From Cryobacterium sp. Y50 (GTDB lineage Bacteria; Actinomycetota; Actinomycetes; Actinomycetales; Microbacteriaceae): 64,000 nt of DNA. Position numbers and translations under genes: made by a program. Where the stretch lies: contig NZ_PJJM01000084.1 in NCBI RefSeq assembly GCF_002929805.1, forward strand, positions 1 to 64,000. Direction: 5' to 3'. Below are positions 28,345-38,088 of this stretch, one piece after another. Within the stretch, counting starts at the first letter, position 1, and every line of letters starts with the position of its first letter. A model generated the notes under the pieces. It saw only the letters and a list, made by a program, of their open reading frames with translations. It made no database searches and was not told the origin of the DNA.

Positions 28345-28834
28345 CGTGAACCAGACTCAGCCGGGTCACGGAAGCCTCATACGATCATCGATCCCAGTAA
28401 AACACTGGGTCGATGATCACACTGGCAGCCCCATGCGAATTTCAATCTGCGGGGTAAATGCGGGGTTTCTGCGGGATTTAGGAAATGAACACTTTGTCGC
28501 CGATCCCGGTCACTGCTGATGACCCACAGTCGAAGTTCCGTCTCCGCCACCGATCACTGGAATTCGCGGCGACGAAAGTCAATCGCGAGGCACATGGTTA
28601 TGAGCCATAAGGCCAATAAACAGACCCACCGATGGTCCCACGCACCACAGGAACGAACCGGTGGGATTTGAAACCTATTGCGGCTCTGTGAGCGGCTCGC
28701 CGAACTCCGAAATCCTCATATTTACGCTGTTTTCGGTCACAACACCTGGAGGTGACACTGGGCCCTCAGCTTCAAGTGTTGCCAAAATGTTGCCACGGAC
28801 ACCTCGCGTCGCCCAAAATGAATCTCCATCAGAA
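28345..28834. other. Non-coding left margin of the island
   Basis: About 490 bp without a gene that can be supported; no integrase or excisionase is seen here, although one often flanks such a site. AT content is higher than in the core chromosome. Confidence 0.45.
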
Positions 28835-28850
28835 CGGTAGGCTCCTACCG
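28835..28850. promoter_or_regulatory. Perfect palindrome before the SHOCT gene
   Basis: CGGTAGG-CT-CCTACCG forms a 7-bp inverted repeat ending 9 bp before ATG 28860 and abutting the GGGGG ribosome site. It could be an operator or a small hairpin that masks the ribosome site. Function is inferred from position only. Confidence 0.4.
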
Positions 28851-28859
28851 GGGGTTTAT

Positions 28860-29312
28860 ATGAGTAAACGTGTTAGTGGCTCAATGTTGCTTGTGTTTGG
28901 TGTTGTACTGGGAGCGATTGACGCGGTGATCGCGTTCAAGCCAGTCGAGAACTACTGGGGACAGAATTGCGGGTCTGTTCTGGCCCCAGCGAATGCCCCA
29001 TCGGGGAACGGTAACGATTTGATGGATGGAGCTGCGTTCAGCAGTTCTTGCCCGGCATCAATGGAGCCGTTCGTTTTCTGGTCATGGGCATTGCTTATTA
29101 TCGCAGTAACTGCGCTAGTCGTTGGTGCGGCCCTCACCGCATCATCCTCATCTCAAATCAAGGCTGGTGAAGGCGCTGCGGATCAGGCTTCAGCAAACGG
29201 TGTCGGTGACCAGCTACAAAAACTGCATTCTCTGCGCGTCAGCGGAGTTCTCACTGATGAAGAATTTTCTGCTGCGAAAGCACGCCTTATCCGCGACGGC
29301 ACTGCGCGCTGA
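28860..29312 (+). CDS. Two-helix membrane protein with C-terminal SHOCT domain
   Basis: 150 aa from ATG 28860, chosen because of the GGGGG ribosome site and because the membrane helix begins a few residues later (about 9-28). A second helix is at about 78-98, with an extracytoplasmic loop containing two Cys. The C-terminal SHOCT motif (LQKLHSLRVSGVLTDEEFSA) at about 117-147 is a short oligomerisation-type domain. It lies 205 bp upstream of the NACHT gene on the same strand; a functional link is possible but unproven. Confidence 0.75.
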   Translation: MSKRVSGSMLLVFGVVLGAIDAVIAFKPVENYWGQNCGSVLAPANAPSGNGNDLMDGAAFSSSCPASMEPFVFWSWALLIIAVTALVVGAALTASSSSQIKAGEGAADQASANGVGDQLQKLHSLRVSGVLTDEEFSAAKARLIRDGTAR

Positions 29313-29517
29313 AATAATGGCGGGGCGTGACTTGCGCCGTCTTGTATCCCATGGGGTCCCGAGACGTCTCGGCGGGTGCAGGGAAGCTGACACAAATGGC
29401 GAATTCGAGCGCGTGCTGGTGAATTGTTTCTTCGGAGGAACGTCCGCATCTCATGAACTGCAGCAGAAATTTTCAGGGGACCATCGGCCTGGATCTGACG
29501 TGTGAAATGATTCGCAC

Positions 29518-32500
29518 ATGACTGACACCGCTAACACCTCTAATGCGGGTGGAGCGGCAAATGAGCTTGGCAGCCTCCACCGCAATGGGTTCGCCGCGGT
29601 ACTGGCCGCGCATGGCCTTTCCGGGACACCGCTGGACGGAGTAAACGGCAGGGTCCCGACTGCGATTGCTCTCGAGGCGGCGGGTGCCGTAGATGACATC
29701 GTCTGCACGATGGAGAACGGGGAGCGATGGTTCATCCAGGCAAAACGATCTCTGAACGGTGCCTCGCTTCGAAGTGCGCTGCGCCAGTGGGCCGCGCAAA
29801 CGGTGGGAGCCGATGACACGCTTGTGCTTGCCTTACGAACGGTCCGCGGTGAAGTCGCCGGAGCGATGCGTGTGTTGGATGGTCGTCGCCTCGGCCGTTC
29901 ACCGAAACCGTCTGCAGGAGACCTCGCTCACTTCGAGTCATTCAAGGCCAAGGTTCGCGAGGAGTGCGGCCCTGGTATGGACGAGGTCCTCTCGCACGCG
30001 CGAATTATGTCCTGGGAGGTCGACGACGTCAGCGATACCCGCGCAGACTCCGCGGCAGCCCGGATGGAACGACTTTTGTCGCCTGGGTCCGGCCCGGCGG
30101 CGTTTCGTTGTCTGCAGGCCTTCTTTCAGCATCAGTCCTCGATACGGACCCGCACTGGCAGTCGTGACTGGATAGAATCACTGATCGACAACGGCATGGA
30201 TGTTGCGATCAATGGCCTAGGCAGCGTCGCGGCCGCCCACGAACTTGACCATCAGGCATTGGTGGAGTACCGCGACATCATGGCGAGTCACCGGGACCGG
30301 CTGGATCTTGCGATGATCTCTCAGCAGGTTCCGGTGCTGATTGTTGACGACTTCGTCGGGTCGGTCGACGTCGAGTATGACGTCGGCAAGCAGCGCGCTG
30401 GCACGGATCCGCTCACGCACATGCTACGTCGGAACGGTCGGCTCATTCTTCGAGGCCTCCCTGGTGCGGGGAAATCCGAGGCTGTGCGACAGGTTGCGGC
30501 GTGGCTTGCCGTTCAACCGGCGGCACCTCTTCCATTGTTGGTGCGGCTTCGGGATATCGCACCCGCTGTGAGAGCCGCAGACGATGTGTCTCTCGACCTG
30601 CTAATCCGCACCGCTGCCTCTCACGGCGGTCGCGAGCCATCGGCTCCGCTTTTGCGCGCCCTGAAGTCGGAAATCCGAACCGGCTACTGCGTGCTGCTGC
30701 TGGACGGGCTCGATGAAACGCACGCCAAACGGGGCGCTATCGCGGCAGGCATCGCGCAGGTTCTCGATGGGCTCAGTGCGGATGTCGGAGTTCTCCTCAC
30801 CACCCGTGAAAGCGCGATGGACGCAGCGGCACACCTCGCAATGCCGGTGGTCGATCTCAAACCTCCTTCTAGCCGAAGGGCGCAAGCTGCCCTCGTCGAG
30901 TCGTACGCGACTGCGACGCTTCCCGCAGCTGATCGCGACGAGTGGTGCCGAGTCAAGCTAGAACGGATCAATTTCTACGCCGACTCCCACCGGGATATCT
31001 GGGAGGTACCCCTCCTGGCCACCCTGGCGACACTGAGACTGCTCGACGGGAAGTCGTCCGTGGGCTCGGCCGTCGAGCTACTGAAGAATGTCATCGACGA
31101 CAGCATCAATCGGTGGGAGGTTCACCGCTCCGCCAACAATCTAGATGCACCCGACCCCGGATTCAGCCCGGGAATGTTCCTCGACGGTTTCGCGGTAATC
31201 GGCCGCGCTCTCAACGTGAGTGCCACATTGTCGGTCTCTGACGCCCGACAATTAGTCATGGCCGCGCTTTCCAACTGGGCGCTGTCACCTCGATCTGCTG
31301 AGCGGATAGCTGAGTTTGTGGTCACATTCTGGGATGAGACAGTGGGAGTCTTCGTCGACACGGGCCAAAACCTTCAACCACGATCACGTGTCTTCGCAGA
31401 GTTGGGCGACGCTTACGCCGCCGTCCGGCTCGATTCGGTCGCGTCGCTGAAGGACTGGCTGACGCAGTGCCTAGATAATTCCGCGCGTGCCAACGCGCTT
31501 GCGCTTGCTACGAGCGCAGATGTCGACATTGCCAGATGGGTGGTCGCTGCTGCGGTCGAAGAAGTCGGCGACCGACGCGCACGAGCCGCGAGTTGGATGG
31601 TCGAGTCCTTTCAATCCTGGTCGCATTTGACGGAATCAGACGTGAGTGACGTCATGTCAGCACTAGCCGTCGCGGCCGTGGATCGTATTCCGTTCGTCGC
31701 GACCCAATCCCATAACGGCTTCCTCGGCATTCGAGGTAGGGCTGAGGAATCTAAGGACAGGAACGACGGACTTGGCTGGAGATTCGCCGTCGAGCTCGCC
31801 AGTCTGCCAGTCCCGCCGCACTTGCGGCCGTACAAGGACGCGCTCCTGGATAGATACGCCACCGATCCTGACCATTTTGTGATCCTGCGCGCACTCTGCG
31901 ACCTGGCGGTAGCAGTTGATTCCACCGGCGTCGTAGTAGATGCGCCCGTCGTTAGCGCCATCGAACGGGCGCTGGCATACCCCTTGGCCGAATATCGAGA
32001 CACGCCGCCACGGCACGACCGCTTCGGCACTCTCAACATCGGCACCAGTAATGAGTCGCCACCAGCTGGTCTCGACCGCGTGGTGAAGCAAGCCGCCCAC
32101 TTTGTTACACACCTAACCGAGGCCGCCGTCGACCGCATCTGGGACATATCGATTCGTCTCCCAGCGGGACAGTACGACGAAGTGCGCAGAACGCTCGCCG
32201 CTGCTGGATACGACAGTCCATACGAGACGGCGAGTAAGCTGTCATGGCTCGCTCAGGCGAAGGTCGCCGAGTTCGAAATGGGCTGGTTTTTGCCGCACCT
32301 GACCGCCGGAGAGGCATCGGCCTCGGAAATTGGGGCAATGGAGCGTTGGCGGATGTGCGCCCTGGCCGATTTTGTGGACTTTGCGCAGCTGGGTAGGGCC
32401 GCCTATTGGGAACTGCGAGAAGCCAGCAAGACCCCCGCGAGTAGCGTGGCGGTTCTGTTCAAGGCCGCGATCGGCAGCGCGCAGCTCAGCCATGCCGCAG

Positions 32501-33138
32501 TGCGCATTGAAGCCACGAATGTCAGGAGCGTTGGTGGTGCCGAGCACGATGACCTCGTCTCGTACCTCTTCACCCCAAGCCTTCAGCCCGCAGCAAGAAC
32601 AGACGGCGTTATCCCGGAAGGCTGTGCAAGAGATCTGGTCGCGATCGTGGCCGGCCATGGAGAATGGGCATCGAACCTCGCACGTGACGTGTTAATGAGG
32701 CAGTCATACCCATCGGTCTGCGACACTGCACGCGAGGTGCGCGCTGCGAACTGGCGCAGTGAGCGAAACCTCGCTTTCGTACGACTAATGAATGCCCCCG
32801 CGGGTGCACATGAAGCCGCTCTTTTGATGACTGAAGGTGACGGCGCACGTGCGGCAACCGGCCTTTACCTCGCTGCAGACGATACTGACGTCGATGAAAA
32901 ACTGTTGCTCGTCGCCAGAGCCGACGCTGACGGGACTGTGCGTGATGCCGCGGGGGCGACACTGGAGGAGGTCTTGACTGCCGAGTATTGGACCTGCATC
33001 TGGTGTTCCGAGAAAAATCCGATCTCCGCCTACGTCTGTGGCCGCTGCGAACAGAGCTCAAGCAATTCCTTGGCTACGCACGAGAACATTCGCGAATACG
33101 TGAAGCAAGCCGAAGCGCGTGCCAGGCACGATAGCTAG
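29518..33138 (+). CDS. PD-(D/E)XK-like nuclease / NACHT STAND ATPase with RanBP2-type zinc finger (candidate defence protein)
   Basis: 1206 aa. Residues about 15-110 resemble a restriction-type PD-(D/E)XK domain: D59/D60 (GAVDDIV), then WFIQAKRSL with Q74 and K76. A NACHT ATPase follows: Walker A LRGLPGAGKSE (G313-S320), Walker B CVLLLDGLDE (D396, D399, E400), and sensor-like LLTTRES (R430). About residues 470-1150 are mostly helical without a named repeat, as expected for a STAND sensor arm. The end has W1158-x-C1160-x2-C1163-x3-N1167-x6-C1174-x2-C1177, an exact RanBP2-type zinc-finger spacing. Prokaryotic STAND nucleases (Avs-like) sense phage proteins and cut DNA; the C-terminal zinc finger is unusual. 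Defence function is inference. Confidence 0.82.
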   Translation: MTDTANTSNAGGAANELGSLHRNGFAAVLAAHGLSGTPLDGVNGRVPTAIALEAAGAVDDIVCTMENGERWFIQAKRSLNGASLRSALRQWAAQTVGADDTLVLALRTVRGEVAGAMRVLDGRRLGRSPKPSAGDLAHFESFKAKVREECGPGMDEVLSHARIMSWEVDDVSDTRADSAAARMERLLSPGSGPAAFRCLQAFFQHQSSIRTRTGSRDWIESLIDNGMDVAINGLGSVAAAHELDHQALVEYRDIMASHRDRLDLAMISQQVPVLIVDDFVGSVDVEYDVGKQRAGTDPLTHMLRRNGRLILRGLPGAGKSEAVRQVAAWLAVQPAAPLPLLVRLRDIAPAVRAADDVSLDLLIRTAASHGGREPSAPLLRALKSEIRTGYCVLLLDGLDETHAKRGAIAAGIAQVLDGLSADVGVLLTTRESAMDAAAHLAMPVVDLKPPSSRRAQAALVESYATATLPAADRDEWCRVKLERINFYADSHRDIWEVPLLATLATLRLLDGKSSVGSAVELLKNVIDDSINRWEVHRSANNLDAPDPGFSPGMFLDGFAVIGRALNVSATLSVSDARQLVMAALSNWALSPRSAERIAEFVVTFWDETVGVFVDTGQNLQPRSRVFAELGDAYAAVRLDSVASLKDWLTQCLDNSARANALALATSADVDIARWVVAAAVEEVGDRRARAASWMVESFQSWSHLTESDVSDVMSALAVAAVDRIPFVATQSHNGFLGIRGRAEESKDRNDGLGWRFAVELASLPVPPHLRPYKDALLDRYATDPDHFVILRALCDLAVAVDSTGVVVDAPVVSAIERALAYPLAEYRDTPPRHDRFGTLNIGTSNESPPAGLDRVVKQAAHFVTHLTEAAVDRIWDISIRLPAGQYDEVRRTLAAAGYDSPYETASKLSWLAQAKVAEFEMGWFLPHLTAGEASASEIGAMERWRMCALADFVDFAQLGRAAYWELREASKTPASSVAVLFKAAIGSAQLSHAAVRIEATNVRSVGGAEHDDLVSYLFTPSLQPAARTDGVIPEGCARDLVAIVAGHGEWASNLARDVLMRQSYPSVCDTAREVRAANWRSERNLAFVRLMNAPAGAHEAALLMTEGDGARAATGLYLAADDTDVDEKLLLVARADADGTVRDAAGATLEEVLTAEYWTCIWCSEKNPISAYVCGRCEQSSSNSLATHENIREYVKQAEARARHDS

Positions 33139-33876
33139 ATTGAAGCAGATAAATTGGCGACTCTCCGGGATACGGACGGAACCTGCGCCGCGCCAGCAAC
33201 GCGGCGATTACACGAGGGCCCGACGTGCGGGGCGGTAGCTGGCCCTTGGAAATGCCTCCTACGATCGCGAGCGTGAACTGGCTACAGGATCCACGAGTTG
33301 ATCTGATGGAGGATGCTGCATTTCGCCGCCTGCTGAAGATTCACGCAGGTGCCTCATGCGCACGAGGTACGGCGCTTTTGATCGTCTCGTAACCCTAGGG
33401 ATATAAGCCGCCTCACGCCCCTGTCTCGACTCCCTCGGTGTTGTACGGAATCGTGCGGCGCGCCGATTCGCATAACTACATCGCATAACCGCATGCCTGA
33501 ACCGTGGTAGGCGCCATTGGTTATGAGACACCCCGGGAGCAGAAATGACGAAACTGATCGGTGTCATATTTCGAATTCGTCTACAAACATGTTCGTACTC
33601 GCGTGATCACCTCGCTCAAGCCACCGACGAATCTCAATTCCCGCAAGGGGAACCTTCAACGGGCGGTTTCTCGCTGCCTTTCTAGTGCGGTATCAGTGCG
33701 CGGTAAGAGGCTGCCGCGTTTCATCGAAGTGCGGCAGGGGCAGCCCACCGACACGCACGCCACCGAAGCACGACCCATAACCTGCGAGCCTTGGACTATC
33801 TGATCCGCCGAGCTTTGATCGAGTGATCAGTGTCCACATGCCGGACACCTGAAGGAGAGTAGAGATGCTCGCGTGC
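33139..33876. other. Gene-free interval after the NACHT gene
   Basis: About 740 bp with no supportable gene. A small GC hairpin (CGCCGCG at 33186-33192 with CGCGGCG at 33200-33206), 48 bp after the NACHT stop codon, could end its transcript. The remaining short frames have no ribosome site or family resemblance. Confidence 0.5.
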
Positions 33877-34263
33877 TCAAACGTTAACTGAGTAGTTCAG
33901 CTCCAGCTCGTCAGCGGGCACTCCCCGAATGCCCCAGTTCGCACGAGGCGTCTCCGTGATTGTGATTTCTAGATCGTGCGGTGTGACGCCGACGGCTGCA
34001 ATCTTGCTGATGAGTTCGCGGATGAAGTTTTTCTTCGTTTCCGTCGAGCGACCCTCAAACATGCTGACCTCGACGATGGTGTAGTCGATCGAACGATCCT
34101 TGGGCGTGACGAACTCGTGGGGGTCCAGGGTGATGAAACGATGGAATCGCTTTTCAACCGGCAGCTGAAGCGCCGATATCGCCGCTGCGTGGATCGCGTC
34201 GGACAGCGAAGAGATGCGCGGAGTAAGCGCCGATTTGTGACCGTAAACAATGATTTGAGCCAT
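33877..34263 (-). CDS. Tautomerase-family protein
   Basis: 128 aa. The C-terminal WGIRGVPADELELNYSVNV and the region YTIVEVSMFEGRSTETKKNF match the Tautomerase_2 branch of the 4-oxalocrotonate tautomerase/MIF superfamily, though without a conserved Pro at position 2 (MAQIIVYG). Members act on small keto-enol substrates or have unknown roles. Single gene, minus strand, in the accessory region. Confidence 0.8.
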   Translation of the reverse strand: MAQIIVYGHKSALTPRISSLSDAIHAAAISALQLPVEKRFHRFITLDPHEFVTPKDRSIDYTIVEVSMFEGRSTETKKNFIRELISKIAAVGVTPHDLEITITETPRANWGIRGVPADELELNYSVNV

Positions 34264-34319
34264 ACCTCAGTTTCGCAGGTCGCCCAGTGTGCGTCGTCCG
34301 AGCACACATGAATTGAAGT

Positions 34320-34343
34320 CCGAAAGGGAACCCCCTACGGGAC
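34320..34343 (+). repeat. Dispersed palindrome, copy A
   Basis: CCGAAAGGGAACCCCCTACG plus GGAC at the end. It belongs to a family with consensus CCCGTAnGnnGAACCCnCTACGGGAC found in intergenic spaces at 34.3, 38.1, 38.9, 40.8 and 42.2 kb, always in this orientation. Confidence 0.7.
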
Positions 34344-34433
34344 AATTTGGCCGAGCTGTCTGCTCTTGGCGATTAATCCTGGATCAGCTATGTCGCCCTG
34401 TTCGTTTCCTGATATTGGTCGGTGCGCCGTTGG

Positions 34434-35540
34434 TTACGGCACGCGGAGTTCTTTGAGCGGATCGCGGCGGGCGGCCGCCAGCGCGGGTACCAGGGCCGCG
34501 ATCACGCCGATGGTGGTCGACAGGAGTGCGACGGCGCCGACGAAGTCCCAGCCCGGGAGTGGATCTCCGGAGGCGGTCAGCCCGATCGACGCTGCAATGC
34601 TGCCGATCGTGGCACCGACCAGGGCGAGGGCACCGGTTTGCGTGAGGAGCAGCGAGATGATCAGGGCTTGGGAGGCGCCCAAGGCGCGGCGGCGCCCGAA
34701 GTCCTTGCGACGCAGCATCACCAGGCCGTAAAGAATCGCTGCCACCAGCACCGCGGTCAGTGCGAAAACGACGACGACGAGGCTGCGGCCGAACGAATCC
34801 AGCTGTCCTTCAACCAGGCCACGGAGTGCGGCGAGGTTTTCACTCGTGGTCAGGGTCACTTTGGCGGGATCGGTGACCGCCAGGACGGATCGCACCGCGT
34901 CGGAGACGGGAGCGACCAGGTCGGGGCGGTCGGCGATGACAATGAGCACGGCGACCGTTCCCGGGGTGTTTTCGGTCTGCGGGGCGATGACGAGGGGTTC
35001 AAGGAAGGCGAGAAAGTCTGGAACGGTCAGGCTCCCGGTGACGGCGAAGTCGACGCCGGAGTCGTCCACGACAGCCCCGACGGCGTCCGGCATTCCCAGG
35101 CCCGCCAGCGCAGTCGGTGATGCCCAGATCGAGGCGTTGCTCACTGGCGGCAGCGTGGTGATCCCGAGGTGGTTGAGTTGGCTGCTCCAGGCCAAGCGCA
35201 TGGGGACTTTGGTCGCGCCGGCAAATTGGAGGTTGGTGACGTCCTGGGCGATACCGAACGCTCCAGCCCATTGGATGCCGTCGATGTGTGCCAGCCGGTC
35301 CAGCACTGTGGCGTCGAGCCCGGCGTCGGTGTCGGCACGAATGATGATGGAACGCGTCCCCTCCGAGTCGATTGAGCCGAGCACGGCCTGCTCCGCCCCG
35401 ACCGTGCGTCCAGTCGTCAGCAGTACCGTGGCACACATACCGGCGACCATGACGATGGTGACAACGGATGCGACGGGTTGTGCCCACGCCGTCGCCAACG
35501 CTTCCCGCACCACGGCAGCCCACCGGCGCAGCGCGCTCAT
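34434..35540 (-). CDS. MacB/FtsX-like ABC permease
   Basis: 368 aa from ATG 35540, which overlaps the ATPase gene by 4 nt. There is one helix at about residues 18-40, a large extracytoplasmic domain to about 240, then three helices at about 255-345, ending in the family tail ARRDPLKELRVP (FtsX/MacB-type). LRRKDFGRRRALGASQ is the conserved loop after TM2. Together with the ATPase, adaptor and lipoprotein it forms a mechanotransmission-type exporter. Substrate unknown; possibly a peptide or cell-wall component. Confidence 0.88.
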   Translation of the reverse strand: MSALRRWAAVVREALATAWAQPVASVVTIVMVAGMCATVLLTTGRTVGAEQAVLGSIDSEGTRSIIIRADTDAGLDATVLDRLAHIDGIQWAGAFGIAQDVTNLQFAGATKVPMRLAWSSQLNHLGITTLPPVSNASIWASPTALAGLGMPDAVGAVVDDSGVDFAVTGSLTVPDFLAFLEPLVIAPQTENTPGTVAVLIVIADRPDLVAPVSDAVRSVLAVTDPAKVTLTTSENLAALRGLVEGQLDSFGRSLVVVVFALTAVLVAAILYGLVMLRRKDFGRRRALGASQALIISLLLTQTGALALVGATIGSIAASIGLTASGDPLPGWDFVGAVALLSTTIGVIAALVPALAAARRDPLKELRVP

Positions 35541-36184
35541 AGTTCGAGTCGGCGGTCGCAGCGGGCGACCAGTGCCGGGTCGTGGGTGACGACGATGACG
35601 GCCGCGCCGCGGTGGGCCTGAGCGTGCACAGCATCGACGACGAGGTCGGATGAGGCCGGATCGAGGTTGCCGGTGGGCTCGTCCGCGAGCAGAATCTGCG
35701 GGTCGTTGAGTAGGGCACGGCAGAGCGCGATGCGTTGCGCTTGTCCGCCGGACACCTGACCCGGTTTCGCCCCCGCTCGCAGCGCGACGCCGAACTGGTC
35801 CATCAGCTCGTGCGCGCGACGAATGGCCGGCTTCCTGGGGGTTCCGCGGTAGAGGGTGGTCTCGATGATGTTGTCCAGCACCGTTCGGGTGGCATCGAGG
35901 GCAGCGTCTTGAAAGACGAAGCCATACTGATGCGCCCGTAAACCGGCGCGGTCTGCGTCGCGCCGGTGCGCAGCATCCGTCCCGTCGATCTGCACCTGTC
36001 CGGCGGTGGGTTTGAGCATGAGGCCGAGCACGTAGAGCAGGGTGGACTTGCCGCGCCCGGACGGGCCGGTAATGGCGACCACTTCCCCGGCATGGAAGTC
36101 CGCGCTCCAGTCCGAGAGAATCGGCGCGGTCGGCACGTAGCCGAAGGTGATGTCGCGGGCGGCCAGCCGGATGGTATCGACCAT
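35537..36184 (-). CDS. MacB/LolD-type ABC ATPase
   Basis: 215 aa. Walker A is ITGPSGRGKSTLLYVLG, signature QVSGGQAQRIALCRALL, Walker B ILLADEPTGNLDP, and switch His in VVTHDPALV. It is typical of the MacB/LolD subfamily that drives FtsX-like permeases. The first signature residue Leu is replaced by Val, which is tolerated. It lies between the adaptor gene (2 bp) and the permease (overlap). Confidence 0.92.
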   Translation of the reverse strand: MVDTIRLAARDITFGYVPTAPILSDWSADFHAGEVVAITGPSGRGKSTLLYVLGLMLKPTAGQVQIDGTDAAHRRDADRAGLRAHQYGFVFQDAALDATRTVLDNIIETTLYRGTPRKPAIRRAHELMDQFGVALRAGAKPGQVSGGQAQRIALCRALLNDPQILLADEPTGNLDPASSDLVVDAVHAQAHRGAAVIVVTHDPALVARCDRRLEL

Positions 36185-36186
36185 GG

Positions 36187-37266
36187 CTAGTCGGCCGTCG
36201 CCGGGATGCGCACCGAGGTGCCGTCGGCGACGCCGTCAATGATCGACATTCCGCGGGCGCTGGTGACCACCGTCACGGGATGACTCGTGCCGGCGTTGTC
36301 GATGACGGATGCGGTGCCGTCGGCCGCGCTGAGCAGCGCGGCACTCGGGACCATCAGTCCGGCGATCGATTCCACCGTGACGATCCGTGATGACAGCAGC
36401 GACGGCCCCGTGACGGGGATGCTCGCGCAGGCATCGGCGCAGATGACCGCGCCGTCTTTGCCCACGAGGGTGATGACAATCAGTCCGGTCTCATCAGCGG
36501 CCTGGTCGGCCACGAACCCTTCCCAAATGCCGCCGTCGATGCTGGTGATTTCTACCCGGGTACCCGTGGGCATCAACGCGGCCTGGGATTCGCTGACCGG
36601 TACGGTGAAGATGGGCGCGGCCGGTAACGCCCGCACGACGTTTTCTCCGCCGGTGAGGAGCGCCCCACGCGTGACGATCTCGGTATCGAGAGCTACCTGG
36701 GTCGGCAGCGTCGGGACAAAGATGATGTCGCCCGGCTGCACGACGCCGTCGGCGGGAACGCCCAGAGACTTCTGCCACGTCTTGACCGCCGTGGTGGTGC
36801 GGGGGCCGAACTGTCCATCGACCGCGCCAGTGTAGAGCGCCAGGTCGGTGAGTGCCTGCTGCAGCTGCGTGACATCCACTCCTTCAGCGTCTTGCGCCAG
36901 CGCACGGAACGCCGGCACCTGGCCCTGGGCAATCACGACCGGTCGCAGGTTCACGGTGTAGAGCGTCGCCCCGACCGCGACGCTTTGGCCCGCGGTGACA
37001 TTCACGGAGGTGACGGTGCCGACTGCCTGGTTTGATCCGGCGGGCACCAGAGTCCACTGCGCCACCGTGTTCAGGTTGATGCTCGACCCCACCTCGCCGG
37101 GCACAACCTCGACGAGGGTGAACGCGGTTGTGGCCACAACATCCCGTGGGGGTGTCAGCGCTGTCGTCGCTGCCCACCCCACGCCGGCGCCAGCCCCGAC
37201 TGCGACGAGCAGGCCGGTGACCCAGCGAGCCCAGCGCGGTGAGCGACCCGCTGCTGTGTCACTCAT
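36187..37266 (-). CDS. Efflux adaptor with peptidoglycan-binding domain
   Basis: 359 aa from ATG 37266 (MSDTAAGRS). A single N-terminal helix (about 14-35) anchors an HlyD/MFP-like extracytoplasmic part. A PG_binding_1 domain at about 120-185 carries LQQALTDLALYTGAVDGQFG and GVVQPGDIIFVP. Such adaptors link MacB-type transporters to the wall in Gram-positive bacteria. The start overlaps the upstream lipoprotein stop by 8 nt. It is probably the periplasm-facing bridge of the exporter. Confidence 0.85.
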   Translation of the reverse strand: MSDTAAGRSPRWARWVTGLLVAVGAGAGVGWAATTALTPPRDVVATTAFTLVEVVPGEVGSSINLNTVAQWTLVPAGSNQAVGTVTSVNVTAGQSVAVGATLYTVNLRPVVIAQGQVPAFRALAQDAEGVDVTQLQQALTDLALYTGAVDGQFGPRTTTAVKTWQKSLGVPADGVVQPGDIIFVPTLPTQVALDTEIVTRGALLTGGENVVRALPAAPIFTVPVSESQAALMPTGTRVEITSIDGGIWEGFVADQAADETGLIVITLVGKDGAVICADACASIPVTGPSLLSSRIVTVESIAGLMVPSAALLSAADGTASVIDNAGTSHPVTVVTSARGMSIIDGVADGTSVRIPATAD

Positions 37267-37930
37267 TGAAGTCGACGGGGAGTTGCGGGCACTTCTTGTT
37301 GATCGCATTCCATTCGGACTGTCCGCCTCCGGCTACGCCCTCGTAGAGGTTCCAACCACCGGTCTCGGCGTAGGTATCGATGAACGTCTCCCGGCTTGGA
37401 GCAGCCGGAGTGTCATACCCTTCGGCCGCTAAGCAGGGCTGGAGCTCATCTGTGAAGTAATCAAACAACTCCCCGAGACCCTCGTCGGTAAGCGGCACGT
37501 TGTACTTCGGATCCATCGGGTACTTCGCGTTACACGTGTACATGGCCAGAGCATGCGCTCCGGCCTGGGAGTTTTGAATCATGCCGGACTCCAGCCCGCC
37601 ATCCGCAGTGGCGCGCACGTCGGGCCAACCCAAATCGTGCATGCAGCTTTCCCTTGCCGTTCCCCAGTCATCGTTGTCAACGAAGCGAACGATGTCGATC
37701 ATCGGTCGCACCGCATCGGGCGATTCGCGTAACACTCGCTCCCATTCCCAGTCGAGTTGTTCTTGACCCGCGACGTCGAGGGTGAGCGCGAGCGAGCTCG
37801 CTGGGGCTGTCGAGCTTGAGGCCGCTGGGCCAGGGGTGGCGTTCGCACAACCCGAGAGGAAAACGAGGGCGGACGACGTCAGTACAAACAGCGCCGCCCA
37901 TGATTTACGCGACTTAATAATGGCGAGCAT
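37259..37930 (-). CDS. Secreted lipoprotein of the exporter operon
   Basis: 223 aa. Signal peptide with lipobox LSGC (C28) after a hydrophobic stretch, then an Ala/Ser/Thr linker. The mature part has four further cysteines likely to form disulphides (CMHDLGW, CNAKYP, PCLAAEG, KKCPQL). No enzyme motif. First gene of the lipoprotein-adaptor-ATPase-permease operon, overlapping the adaptor start. It probably acts at the membrane surface with the exporter, perhaps in substrate recognition or immunity (inference). Confidence 0.8.
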   Translation of the reverse strand: MLAIIKSRKSWAALFVLTSSALVFLSGCANATPGPAASSSTAPASSLALTLDVAGQEQLDWEWERVLRESPDAVRPMIDIVRFVDNDDWGTARESCMHDLGWPDVRATADGGLESGMIQNSQAGAHALAMYTCNAKYPMDPKYNVPLTDEGLGELFDYFTDELQPCLAAEGYDTPAAPSRETFIDTYAETGGWNLYEGVAGGGQSEWNAINKKCPQLPVDFNE

Positions 37931-38088
37931 TTTTCCCCCAAATCAGGCCCGGTTGTACCAAACCAGTTCTGTGGCGACACTAGCGAGTGTTGGTGAACAT
38001 CTGGTTTCGCCGCTCGAATGGCTCAGGCTCGGAGCCAGGTGGGAACGGTGAAGTGCAGAGTCATGATCATCATCCCAGCCTGTCATCG

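Noticed and set aside
28306..28380. Complete tRNA gene
   Set aside because: No D-arm or acceptor 5' strand can be formed; only the 3' half fits a tRNA.
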